Positions 1 to 6,430 of a stretch of 6,785 nucleotides of DNA are shown here, piece by piece (position 1 is the stretch's first letter; every line of letters starts with the position of its first letter). The notes beneath the pieces were generated by a model. That model worked only from the letters and a program-made list of their open reading frames with translations. It ran no database searches and was not told the origin of the DNA. This DNA is from Paracoccus sp. (in: a-proteobacteria) (GTDB lineage Bacteria > Pseudomonadota > Alphaproteobacteria > Rhodobacterales > Rhodobacteraceae). Made by a program: the position numbers and the translations under genes. The stretch lies in NCBI GenBank assembly GCA_018056045.1, contig JAGPGI010000152.1, positions 1-6,785 of the forward strand, given 5' to 3'.

Positions 1-53
1 CCTGCGCAATCTCGGGGGCAGGACAGATCGCGGCAGTTGGGGAAGGGGCCGGA
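1..53. other. Left edge, no assignable gene
   Basis: These 53 bases precede the thioesterase start. All three forward frames are open, so nothing can be assigned. Frame 1 ends at a TGA (55-57) that overlaps the ATG at 54 in an ATGA arrangement. This would fit the end of a translationally coupled upstream gene, but 18 codons are too few to identify one. The purine-rich stretch GGAAGGGG at 41-48 is a good Shine-Dalgarno sequence for the following gene. Confidence 0.3.
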
Positions 54-485
54 ATGATGCAGGACGATGAGGGGTGCGACAGCGAGGCCGACGGCTATCC
101 GCGCGGCCGGGCGGCGATCCGCACCACGGCGATGCCCGCCGACACCAACCCGGCGGGCGATATCTTTGGCGGCTGGCTGATGGCGCAGATGGACCTTGCC
201 GCCGGGAATGTCGCGGCGCGGCGCGCGCGCGGGCGCTGCGCCACGGTGGCGGTGGACTCGTTTACCTTTCATCAGCCGGTCAAGGTCGGGGACGAGGTGT
301 CGGTCTTTGCCCGCATCCTGCGCGAGGGGCGCAGCTCGATGCATCTGCATGTCGAGGCCTGGCGCCGCCTGCGCGAGGCCGAGGATCGGCATAAGGTGAC
401 GCAGGCCACCTTTGTCTTCGTGGCGCTGGACGAGGAGGGCCGGCCGCGGCCGTTGCCACAGGCCGAGAGCACGGACAACCTCTGA
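54..485 (+). CDS. yciA: YciA-type acyl-CoA thioesterase (hotdog fold)
   Basis: This is a predicted cytoplasmic acyl-CoA thioesterase that hydrolyses acyl-CoA to free acid and CoA. YciA enzymes have broad chain-length range and are thought to control CoA-ester pools. The 143-residue protein is a single hotdog domain. It carries the family block AMPADTN (residues 26-32) followed by GDIFGGWLM (35-43) and then MD. D47 aligns with the aspartate known to be catalytic in the Haemophilus homologue. A second conserved stretch is the VDSFTFHQPVKVGD region (67-80), and the tail has the family pattern VALDEEGRPRPLP (123-135). Length is close to the usual 130-155. The start ATG54 has a purine-rich ribosome site 5-12 bases upstream; the adjacent ATG57 would serve equally. 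The first roughly 20 residues are acidic and not conserved in the family. The frame is open back to the window edge, so a longer N-terminus is not excluded. It is on the same strand as the importer operon but separated by 143 bases, so it is probably not functionally linked. Confidence 0.9.
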   Translation: MMQDDEGCDSEADGYPRGRAAIRTTAMPADTNPAGDIFGGWLMAQMDLAAGNVAARRARGRCATVAVDSFTFHQPVKVGDEVSVFARILREGRSSMHLHVEAWRRLREAEDRHKVTQATFVFVALDEEGRPRPLPQAESTDNL

Positions 486-628
486 TGCGTGCCCGTGTCG
501 CGGGGTGCCCATGGCTTCGACGCACTGGTCCCATCGACCCGTCCAACAAGTCAGTTGCAATATATCGGGGCGCCCGCTTACTCTGACCCTGCGGAACTAA
601 GAACCATATAAATCAGGGAGCCCGCATC
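486..628 (+). promoter_or_regulatory. Spacer with probable promoter of the ABC importer operon
   Basis: This is the longest intergenic gap in the window and the only good place for an operon promoter. Candidate elements are weak. TTGCAA at 555-560 could be a -35 box, but its -10 partner (CTTACT, 577-582) matches consensus poorly. TATAAA at 607-612 is a better -10 box, with CTGACC at 583-588 as its -35 at an 18-base spacing. It would start transcription at about 618-620, inside the ribosome site, giving an almost leaderless mRNA. A short palindrome GGGCGCCC lies at 568-575. No convincing terminator for the thioesterase and no clear operator were found. Confidence 0.35.
615..620 (+). promoter_or_regulatory. 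Ribosome binding site selecting a GTG start
   Basis: AGGGAG lies 8 bases before GTG at 629. The next in-frame ATG is codon 42, already next to the Walker A motif, so starting there would remove the first beta strands of the ATPase. The ribosome site and the domain boundary together fix GTG629 as the start. Confidence 0.75.
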
Positions 629-1732
629 GTGACTTCGCAATCCGGCAACGACGCATTCGTTGTCTTCGATCATGTTCAGAAAAGCTATGATGGTCAAACT
701 CTTGTCGTCAAAGACCTGAATCTCTCCATCGGCAAGGGCGAATTTCTGACCATGCTGGGGCCGTCTGGCTCGGGCAAGACCACCTGCCTGATGATGCTGG
801 CCGGATTCGAGACCGCGACGCATGGCGAGATCCTGCTGGACGGCAAGAACATCAACGACGTGCCGCCGCACAAGCGCGGCATCGGCATGGTGTTCCAGAA
901 CTATGCGCTGTTTCCGCATATGACCGTGGGCGAGAACCTGTCCTTTCCGCTGGAAGTGCGCGGCATGGGCAAGGCCGAGCGCGAGGAACGCGTCACCCGC
1001 GCCCTCGACATGGTGCAGATGGGCAAGTTCAAGAACCGCCGCCCGGCCCAGCTTTCGGGCGGCCAGCAACAGCGGATCGCATTGGCCCGGGCACTGGTCT
1101 TCGACCCCAAGCTGGTCCTGATGGACGAGCCCCTGGGCGCGCTGGACAAGCAGTTGCGCGAGCATATGCAGTTCGAGATCAAGGCCCTGCATGACCGTCT
1201 TGGTATCACCGTGGTCTATGTCACCCATGACCAGGGCGAGGCGCTGACCATGTCGGACCGCATCGCCGTTTTCAACGATGGCCGCATCCAGCAGCTGGCG
1301 CCGCCGCCGGTGCTCTATGAGCAGCCCGAAAACAGCTTCGTCGCCGGGTTCATCGGTGAAAACAACGCGCTGCGCGGCACCATTCAGGAGCTCGAGGGCG
1401 AAAAGGCGCTGGTGCGTCTGGAGAATGGCGAGCTGATCGACGCCACCGCCGTCAATATCCGCGAACGCGGGCAGGAAACGACGGTCTCGATCCGCCCCGA
1501 ACGGGTCGAGTTCAAGCCCGAACTGATGCCCCGCGACGCCCATACGATCGAGGCGCAGGTCAGTGACGTGGTCTATATGGGCGATATCCTGCGGGCGCGG
1601 CTGCGCGTCGCCGGCCAAGATGATTTCGTGATGAAGTATCGCAATACGCTGGGGCAGGTGAAACTGTCCCCCGGCCAGACCATCCGCATCGGCTGGCATC
1701 CCGAGGATGCCCGCGCCCTCGATCCGGTCTGA
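629..1732 (+). CDS. ABC importer ATP-binding protein, PotA-like
   Basis: This is the cytoplasmic ATPase subunit that would power the importer as a homodimer. All nucleotide-binding motifs are intact: Walker [10 protein letters not shown] (residues 44-52, K50), Q-loop Q90 in the [13 protein letters not shown] segment, signature LSGGQ (142-146) followed by QQR, Walker B LVLMDEP (162-168, D166 and catalytic E167), D-loop ALD (171-173) and switch histidine H200. After the ATPase domain (about 8-240), the C-terminal part carries a TOBE-type regulatory domain (about 280-360), opened by the family pattern SIRPERVEF. This layout and the length of 367 residues match PotA/FbpC/CysA-class importers for polyamines, iron and similar solutes. 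Within that class the neighbours point to the PotA branch. It is first in the operon, 32 bases before the first binding protein. Substrate cannot be inferred from this subunit, so no gene symbol is assigned. Confidence 0.93.
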   Translation: MTSQSGNDAFVVFDHVQKSYDGQTLVVKDLNLSIGKGEFLTMLGPSGSGKTTCLMMLAGFETATHGEILLDGKNINDVPPHKRGIGMVFQNYALFPHMTVGENLSFPLEVRGMGKAEREERVTRALDMVQMGKFKNRRPAQLSGGQQQRIALARALVFDPKLVLMDEPLGALDKQLREHMQFEIKALHDRLGITVVYVTHDQGEALTMSDRIAVFNDGRIQQLAPPPVLYEQPENSFVAGFIGENNALRGTIQELEGEKALVRLENGELIDATAVNIRERGQETTVSIRPERVEFKPELMPRDAHTIEAQVSDVVYMGDILRARLRVAGQDDFVMKYRNTLGQVKLSPGQTIRIGWHPEDARALDPV

Positions 1733-1764
1733 TCGGGTCTGTTTTCTACCACGAAGGAGCTACG

Positions 1765-2847
1765 ATGAAACGCACGCTTATCCTGACATCGGCCCTGGTC
1801 GCTGTCTCATTCGGCGCTCATGCGCAGGAAAAGGCAGTCGATCTGCTGTCCTGGGGTGGGGCTTATGGCAACAGCCATGTCGAGGCCTATGCCAAACCCT
1901 TTGAGGCCAAGACCGGAATCAAGGTCAGCGTTTCCGATGCCGACAACCCGGCGACTCCGATCAAGGCTCAGGTCGAGGCGGGGAACGTGACCACCGACGT
2001 GGCCTCGGTCGAATATGCCGATGCCGTGCGCCTGTGCGACGAGGGCCTGCTCGAGGAACTGGATGCCTCGATCCTGCTGCCGGCCGCCGATGGCACCGCC
2101 GCCGCCGATGACTTCATCCCCGGCGCGGTGACCGACTGCTTCGTGGGCACGGATGTCTATTCGATGATCCTCGCCTATGACGACACCAGGTTCACCGACG
2201 CCAAGCCCGCCGGCCCGGCCGATTTCTTCGACATCGCGAAATTCCCCGGCAAGCGCACCATGCGCAAGGGCGCCAAGTTCAATCTGGAATTCGCGCTGAT
2301 GGCCGATGGGGTCGCCCCCGATCAGGTCTACGAGGTTCTGGGCACCCCCGAGGGCGTCGATCGCGCCTTCGCGAAACTCGACACCATCAAGAATGACGTG
2401 ATCTGGTGGGAGGCCGGCGCCCAGCCGCCGCAGCTTCTGGCCGATGGCGAGGTCAGCATGGCATTCGCCTTCAACGGCCGGATCTTCAACGCCGCCCAGG
2501 GCGAGGGCAAACCCTTCAAGATCGTCTGGAATGGCCAGATCTATGAGATGGAGGGCTGGGTCGTGCCAAAGGGCGCCCCCAATCTGGACGCCGCCAAGGA
2601 GTTCATCGCCTTCTCGACCGCGCCCGAGCAGCAGGCCCGCGCGGCCGAATTCATCAGCTACGGCCCGCCGCGCAAATCGGCCGCCGCACTGGTTGGCAAC
2701 ATCGAGGGCACGGATGTGCCGATGGGGCCGAACCTGCCGACCTTCGCCGACAACATGAAGATGGCGCTGGGATCGAACCTTGATTTCTGGGTCGATCACG
2801 ATGCCGAATTGCAGGAGCGTTTCAACGCCTGGCTGGCGGCGAAGTGA
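1765..2847 (+). CDS. Periplasmic substrate-binding protein, PotD-like, copy 1
   Basis: This is a secreted binding protein that would deliver solute to the two permeases. Residues 1-20 form a Sec signal peptide: KR at the N-terminus, a hydrophobic core LILTSALVAVSF, and a probable signal peptidase I site AHA|Q. No lipobox is present, so the product should be freely periplasmic. The mature part has the two-lobe SBP_bac_8/PotD pattern: SWGGAY near the start (29-34), then AYAKPFEAKTGIKV, NPATP (61-65) and KAQVEAGN. Further on are DDFIPG (115-120), a W-rich stretch WWEAGAQP (214-221) followed by QLLADGEV, and a C-terminal helix ending RFNAWLAAK. C91 and C125 are the only cysteines and could form a disulfide. 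The ribosome site AAGGAG (1754-1759) is 5 bases from ATG1765. The next gene is its paralogue with identical length. The family covers polyamines, opines, amino-acid derivatives and other cations, so the ligand is uncertain. Confidence 0.9.
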   Translation: MKRTLILTSALVAVSFGAHAQEKAVDLLSWGGAYGNSHVEAYAKPFEAKTGIKVSVSDADNPATPIKAQVEAGNVTTDVASVEYADAVRLCDEGLLEELDASILLPAADGTAAADDFIPGAVTDCFVGTDVYSMILAYDDTRFTDAKPAGPADFFDIAKFPGKRTMRKGAKFNLEFALMADGVAPDQVYEVLGTPEGVDRAFAKLDTIKNDVIWWEAGAQPPQLLADGEVSMAFAFNGRIFNAAQGEGKPFKIVWNGQIYEMEGWVVPKGAPNLDAAKEFIAFSTAPEQQARAAEFISYGPPRKSAAALVGNIEGTDVPMGPNLPTFADNMKMALGSNLDFWVDHDAELQERFNAWLAAK

Positions 2848-2855
2848 CAGGACGG

Positions 2856-2881
2856 TCGCGGCGGGGGCAACTCCGCCGCGA
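2856..2881 (+). promoter_or_regulatory. Intercistronic hairpin with GCAA tetraloop
   Basis: Nine bases after the stop of the first binding-protein gene, bases 2856-2866 pair with 2871-2881. This gives 11 base pairs (one G-U, at 2865/2872) closed by the GNRA-type loop GCAA (2867-2870). No T run follows, so it is a poor intrinsic terminator. Similar structures after binding-protein genes are known to block 3' exonuclease decay and raise the level of the upstream message. That role is inferred here. Confidence 0.7.
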
Positions 2882-2889
2882 TGAATAAA

Positions 2890-2925
2890 GGGCCTTAACG
2901 GGCCAAAAGACGGCCAAAAAGGCCG
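2890..2925 (+). repeat. Cluster of four GGCC motifs with small hairpin
   Basis: GGCC occurs four times in 34 bases (2891-2894, 2901-2904, 2912-2915, 2921-2924). GGCCAAAA is repeated directly at 2901 and 2912. CGGCC (2911-2915) pairs perfectly with GGCCG (2921-2925) around an AAAAA loop. Bases 2891-2894 can pair with 2901-2904. GGCC is self-complementary, so several exclusive pairings are possible. It lies between the tetraloop hairpin and the ribosome site of the second binding protein. Function is unknown. Confidence 0.5.
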
Positions 2926-2948
2926 GAACACACCAACGGGAGTAAACC

Positions 2949-4031
2949 ATGAAGAAAATGCTGATCCTGACCTCTGCCCTGTGCGGGATGGGTTTCGCGG
3001 CGCAAGCCCAGAACAAGGAGGTCAACGTCGTCTCCTGGGGCGGCGCCTATGAGAGATCGCAGGTCGAGGCCTATAACATCCCCTTTGCGAAAGAGACCGG
3101 GATCAAGGTCAACATGCTGGCCGCCGACAACCCCGCAACGCCGCTGAAGGCGCAGGTCGAGGCCAAGAACATCACCGGCGACGTCTTTGACATCGAAGTG
3201 TCGGATGCGATCCGGCTCTGCGACGAAGGCGCGCTGGTCGAGATCGACCCCGCCGACCTGCCGGCCGCGCCCGATGGCACCCCGGCGGCCGATGACTTCA
3301 TCCCCGGCGCGCTGCGCGAATGTGCGGTGGCAAACATCTTCTGGGGCACGGTCATCGCTTTCGACACCAGCAAGTTCTCGGGCGACAAGCCGGCGACTGC
3401 GGCGGATTTCTTTGACACGGCGAAATTCCCTGGCAAGCGCGGGCTGCCCAAGAACCCGAAACGCACGCTGTATCTGGCGCTGATCGCCGATGGCGTGGCG
3501 CCCGACGCGATCTATGACACGCTGGACACGCCCGAAGGCGTCGACCGCGCCTTTGCCAAACTCGACACCATCAAAAAGGATGTGGTCTGGTGGGAAGCCG
3601 GCGCCCAGCCGGTGCAACTGCTGGCGGATGGCGAAGTGACGATGGCGACCGGCTATAACGGCCGCTTCTTCGACGCCATGGTCGCCGAGGGCAAGCCCTT
3701 CGAGATCATCTGGGACGGCCAGTATATGGATCTGGACATGTTCGCGATCCCGAAAGGCTCGCCGAACCCCGAGGCGGCGATGCAGTATCTGAAATTCGCC
3801 ACCGACACCCAGCGTCTGGCCGATCAGGCGAAATACATCGCCTATGGCCCGTCGCGCAAATCCTCGGCGGCGCTGGTCGGCCTGTTCCAGGACGGCAAGA
3901 CCGAGATGGCGCCGCATATGCCGACCAATCCCGACCATATGAAGACCGCCGTCATGGATGACCCCGAATGGTGGGCCGACCACGACGCCGAGATGGCCGA
4001 GCGCTTCAACGCTTGGCTGGCGGCGAACTGA
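2949..4031 (+). CDS. Periplasmic substrate-binding protein, PotD-like, copy 2
   Basis: This is a second secreted binding protein, paralogous to the one immediately upstream. Both are 360 residues and align end to end without a gap; I counted 206 identical positions by hand. The signal peptide is residues 1-20 (KK, core MLILTSALCGMGFAA, cleavage AQA|Q). Shared landmarks sit at identical positions: SWGGAY (29-34), NPATP (61-65), DDFIPG (115-120), PGKR (161-164), the highly conserved 181-230 segment with WWEAGAQP, and the RFNAWLAAN end. C91 and C125 are kept; C12 lies in the signal peptide. Differences concentrate at residues 121-145 (6 of 25 identical) and 259-267 (none of 9), which are plausible ligand-facing or docking regions. 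Start ATG2949 has GGGAG (2938-2942) six bases upstream; M4 is a less well placed alternative. It probably feeds the same permeases with a related or different ligand; the ligand is unknown. Confidence 0.9.
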   Translation: MKKMLILTSALCGMGFAAQAQNKEVNVVSWGGAYERSQVEAYNIPFAKETGIKVNMLAADNPATPLKAQVEAKNITGDVFDIEVSDAIRLCDEGALVEIDPADLPAAPDGTPAADDFIPGALRECAVANIFWGTVIAFDTSKFSGDKPATAADFFDTAKFPGKRGLPKNPKRTLYLALIADGVAPDAIYDTLDTPEGVDRAFAKLDTIKKDVVWWEAGAQPVQLLADGEVTMATGYNGRFFDAMVAEGKPFEIIWDGQYMDLDMFAIPKGSPNPEAAMQYLKFATDTQRLADQAKYIAYGPSRKSSAALVGLFQDGKTEMAPHMPTNPDHMKTAVMDDPEWWADHDAEMAERFNAWLAAN

Positions 4032-4037
4032 TGACGG

Positions 4038-4067
4038 GCCGCCGCCCGGCCTGAACCGGGCGGCGGC
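4038..4067 (+). terminator. GC-rich hairpin before permease genes, likely partial terminator
   Basis: Bases 4038-4049 pair perfectly with 4056-4067 (12 bp, all G-C) around a six-base loop (CCTGAA), followed by only three T residues (4068-4070). It begins seven bases after the stop of the second binding protein. The short T run and the lack of a recognisable promoter in the 35 bases left before the permease start suggest attenuation or mRNA 3'-end stabilisation with readthrough, not complete termination. The expected outcome is more binding protein than permease. Confidence 0.7.
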
Positions 4068-4102
4068 TTTCCGATCAAGCTCTTGCCTGACGAAGGATCA
4101 AG

Positions 4103-5404
4103 ATGTCGAACCCGCTCGACCCCCATGCCGCTATCGTCACCGAGGCCGCCGGCCTCGATCAGGGCGGGATGCTGCGCACCGCAGACGGACAACCGCTGGC
4201 CAAGGCGCTTGCGCGTAGTTCGCGCCGGGCCCGGCGCCGGGCATTCTTTCTGGTGCTGCCGCTTTTGCTGTTCGTGCTGCTGACTTTTGTGTTGCCCATC
4301 GGGCAGATGCTGATGCGCTCGGTCAAGAATGACGGCTTTTCGGCGCATATGCCGCAGCTTTCGGCATGGTTTGACGCCAATCCCGATGTGACCGAACCCG
4401 ATGACGCCGCTTGGGCAGCGCTGGCCGCCGATCTTGAGGCCAGCGCCAAGGACCGCACCATCGGCATCGTCGGCACCCGCATCAACTATGAGATTCCGGG
4501 CACGCGGTCGCTGTTCACCTCGGCCGGGCGCAAGGCCCGCGGCGGGCTTGAGCCGCCCTATCGCGAAGCCTTTCTCGAGATGGACGAGGAATGGGGCCAT
4601 CCCAAGCTCTGGGGGGTGATGCGTCAGGCGGCAGATCCCTATACGGCGAATTTCTATCTGGCGGCGATGGACCGCACCCGCGACGAGGCCGGCAATATCG
4701 TGCAGGCGCCCGAGGAACAGCGCATCTATCTGCACCTGTTCCTGCGCACCTTCTGGCTGTCGCTGATCATCACCGGCACCACCTTCCTTTTGGGCTTTCC
4801 GATCGCGCATCTTCTGGCGACGCTGCCGATGCGGCGGTCGAACCTGCTGATGATCCTTGTGCTGCTGCCGTTCTGGACCTCGCTTCTGGTGCGCACGACC
4901 GCGTGGATGGTGCTGTTGCAGCAGCAAGGTGTGGTGAATGACGTCTTCGTCTGGCTGGGCCTGATCGGCGACGGCCAGCGATTGCAGATGATCTATAACC
5001 AGACCGGCACGATCATCGCCATGACCCATATCCTGCTGCCCTTCATGATCCTGCCGCTTTATTCGGTGATGCGCACGATCAACCCGTCCTATGTCCGCGC
5101 CGCGCGCAGTCTGGGCGCGACCAGCTGGACCGCGTTCCGCCGCATCTATTTCCCGCAGACCCTGCCGGGGCTGGGGGCTGGGGCGCTGCTCGTGTTCATT
5201 CTGGCGGTCGGCTATTACATCACGCCGGCATTGGTGGGTGGCTCGTCGGGTCAGCTGATCTCGAACCTGATCGCGATGCATATGACACAGACGCTGAACT
5301 GGTCCATGGCCGCTGCCTTGGCCGCGATGCTGCTGGGTGGGGTGCTGATCCTTTACTGGGTCTATGACCGCCTTGTCGGCATCGACAATCTGAAACTGGG
5401 ATAA
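4103..5404 (+). CDS. ABC importer permease 1, PotB-like, with large periplasmic insertion
   Basis: This is an inner-membrane channel subunit of the importer. The 433-residue protein has a basic cytoplasmic N-terminus (R-rich at 39-46). I predict six membrane segments at about 47-70, 214-238, 247-272, 303-322, 357-376 and 402-420. The cytoplasmic loop between the fourth and fifth holds the EAA-type motif that docks on the ATPase: AARSLGATSWTAFRRI (333-348), with the invariant-type G338, then LPG (354-356). The N-terminal PotB-like features are clear, but the protein is far longer than E. coli PotB (about 275-285 residues). The excess is mostly a hydrophilic region of about 140 residues between segments 1 and 2 (about 71-212), which should face the periplasm. 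ATG4103 has GAAGGA (4092-4097) five bases upstream. The second permease begins eight bases after its stop, so the two are probably translationally coupled. Confidence 0.9.
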   Translation: MSNPLDPHAAIVTEAAGLDQGGMLRTADGQPLAKALARSSRRARRRAFFLVLPLLLFVLLTFVLPIGQMLMRSVKNDGFSAHMPQLSAWFDANPDVTEPDDAAWAALAADLEASAKDRTIGIVGTRINYEIPGTRSLFTSAGRKARGGLEPPYREAFLEMDEEWGHPKLWGVMRQAADPYTANFYLAAMDRTRDEAGNIVQAPEEQRIYLHLFLRTFWLSLIITGTTFLLGFPIAHLLATLPMRRSNLLMILVLLPFWTSLLVRTTAWMVLLQQQGVVNDVFVWLGLIGDGQRLQMIYNQTGTIIAMTHILLPFMILPLYSVMRTINPSYVRAARSLGATSWTAFRRIYFPQTLPGLGAGALLVFILAVGYYITPALVGGSSGQLISNLIAMHMTQTLNWSMAAALAAMLLGGVLILYWVYDRLVGIDNLKLG

Positions 5405-5412
5405 TCATCGCC

Positions 5413-6366
5413 ATGGCACTTCCGACCTATGCCTCGACGACGGAAAAGATCTGGCACTACACCTATCTGGTGATCTGTGCGGCGATCTTTTTCTTCCTGA
5501 TCGCGCCGATTGTCGTGGTGATCCCGCTCAGCTTCAACGCCGAGCCCTATTTCACCTTTACCGACAAGATGCTGTCCTTTGATCCCGAGGGCTACAGCAT
5601 GCGCTGGTATGACAGCCTGCTGACATTCGGCATGTCGAACCCCGATGCACCCCGCGACATGAGCTGGTGGTCGGATGCGTGGCAGAACGCCAAATGGATC
5701 AAGGCGGCGAAAAGCTCGATCATCATCGGCGTGTTCTCGACCATTCTGGCGACGGTTCTGGGCACGCTGGCCGCGCTTGGCCTGTCGCGCCCCGAGATGC
5801 CCTATCGGCGCATCATCATGGCGGTGCTGATCTCGCCCATGATCGTGCCGATCATCATCACCGCGACGGGGATGTTCTTCTTCTACTCGAACCCTTGCGA
5901 GCCGCTGACATGGTTCGGGCTGAACCCGGAATGCGGCAAGCTGGCGGGCACCTATCTGGGCGTGATCCTGGCCCATGCCACGCTGGGCATTCCCTTTGTC
6001 ATCATCACGGTGACCGCGACGCTGATCGGGTTCGACCAGTCCCTGAACCGCGCCTCGGCCAGCCTTGGCGCCAATCCGCGCACGACGTTTTTCCGCATCA
6101 CCATGCCGCTGATCCTGCCCGGGGTCATTTCGGGGGCGCTGTTTGCCTTTGTCACCTCGTTTGACGAGGTGGTGGCGGTGCTGTTCATCGCCGGCCCCGA
6201 CCAGCAGACCATTCCGCGCCAGATGTGGAACGGCATCCGCGAACAGATCAGCCCGGCGATTCTGGCGGTGGCGACACTGCTGGTGATCTTCTCGATCGCG
6301 CTTCTGACCACGGTGGAATTGCTGCGCCGCCGGTCCGAGCGGCTGCGGGGCGTGACCCCGCACTGA
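5413..6366 (+). CDS. ABC importer permease 2, PotC-like
   Basis: This is the second channel subunit, expected to pair with permease 1. The 317-residue protein has six predicted membrane segments at about 17-39, 102-124, 133-157, 179-203, 236-258 and 282-303. The C-terminal tail is positively charged (RRRSER), consistent with an inside location. The EAA-type loop between segments 4 and 5 is clear: NRASASLGANPRTTFFRI (212-229) with G219, followed by LPG (235-237) and the PotC-like segment FAFVTSFDEVVAVLFIAG (244-261). The loop between segments 1 and 2 is about 62 residues. C162 and C174 sit in the short periplasmic loop between segments 3 and 4 and could form a disulfide. The ribosome site is weak (GGGA at 5398-5401, 11 bases away), fitting coupling to the upstream permease. 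It is the last gene of the cluster and is followed by a hairpin terminator. Confidence 0.92.
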   Translation: MALPTYASTTEKIWHYTYLVICAAIFFFLIAPIVVVIPLSFNAEPYFTFTDKMLSFDPEGYSMRWYDSLLTFGMSNPDAPRDMSWWSDAWQNAKWIKAAKSSIIIGVFSTILATVLGTLAALGLSRPEMPYRRIIMAVLISPMIVPIIITATGMFFFYSNPCEPLTWFGLNPECGKLAGTYLGVILAHATLGIPFVIITVTATLIGFDQSLNRASASLGANPRTTFFRITMPLILPGVISGALFAFVTSFDEVVAVLFIAGPDQQTIPRQMWNGIREQISPAILAVATLLVIFSIALLTTVELLRRRSERLRGVTPH

Positions 6367-6400
6367 CTGCAGGCCCTGACGATCTGCGCAGAACCGCATG

Positions 6401-6424
6401 AACGCCGCCCCAAGGGGCGGCGTT
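6401..6424. terminator. Bidirectional terminator hairpin between convergent genes
   Basis: AACGCCGCCC (6401-6410) pairs perfectly with GGGCGGCGTT (6415-6424) around the loop CAAG. The right arm ends in T residues (6423-6425) and the left arm begins with AA, so the structure can act on transcripts from either side, with only short T tracts. It lies 34 bases after the second permease and 6 bases before the stop end of the convergent minus-strand gene. Confidence 0.75.
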
Positions 6425-6430
6425 TGCCGT

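Noticed and set aside
578..1699. Long minus-strand open frame (373 codons) opposite the ATPase
   Set aside because: It mirrors an unambiguous ATPase gene, its translation is rich in H, R, Q and D with no domain pattern, and it is explained by strong GC bias at third codon positions.
1733..1764. Possible terminator between the ATPase and the first binding-protein gene
   Set aside because: There is a TTTT run and a loose GGTCTG repeat but no supporting stem. It is an ordinary short operon spacer with a ribosome site.
2870..2943. Five-base complementarity between ACTCC (2870-2874) and the ribosome site GGAGT (2939-2943) as a translation-control switch
   Set aside because: Five bases is a chance-level match to any ribosome site, and the ACTCC bases are already locked in a much more stable local hairpin.
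2982..2984. Cysteine 12 in the signal peptide of the second binding protein as a lipoprotein attachment site
   Set aside because: The preceding residues S-A-L do not fit a lipobox, which needs a small residue just before the cysteine. It lies mid-core, and an AQA|Q signal peptidase I site follows.
1807..3983. Two long minus-strand open frames (1807-2931 and 2895-3983) opposite the binding-protein genes
   Set aside because: They resemble each other only because the sense genes are paralogues. The sense frames have signal peptides, ribosome sites and family motifs; the antisense ones have none.
3842..5281. 479-codon minus-strand open frame opposite the first permease
   Set aside because: It spans the end of one sense gene, a terminator-like hairpin and most of another. 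The product is a low-complexity R/Q/H-rich string, so it is a shadow frame.
5362..6399. 345-codon minus-strand open frame opposite the second permease
   Set aside because: The sense strand encodes a clear six-helix permease with an EAA-type loop. The antisense translation is hydrophilic, repetitive and without motifs.
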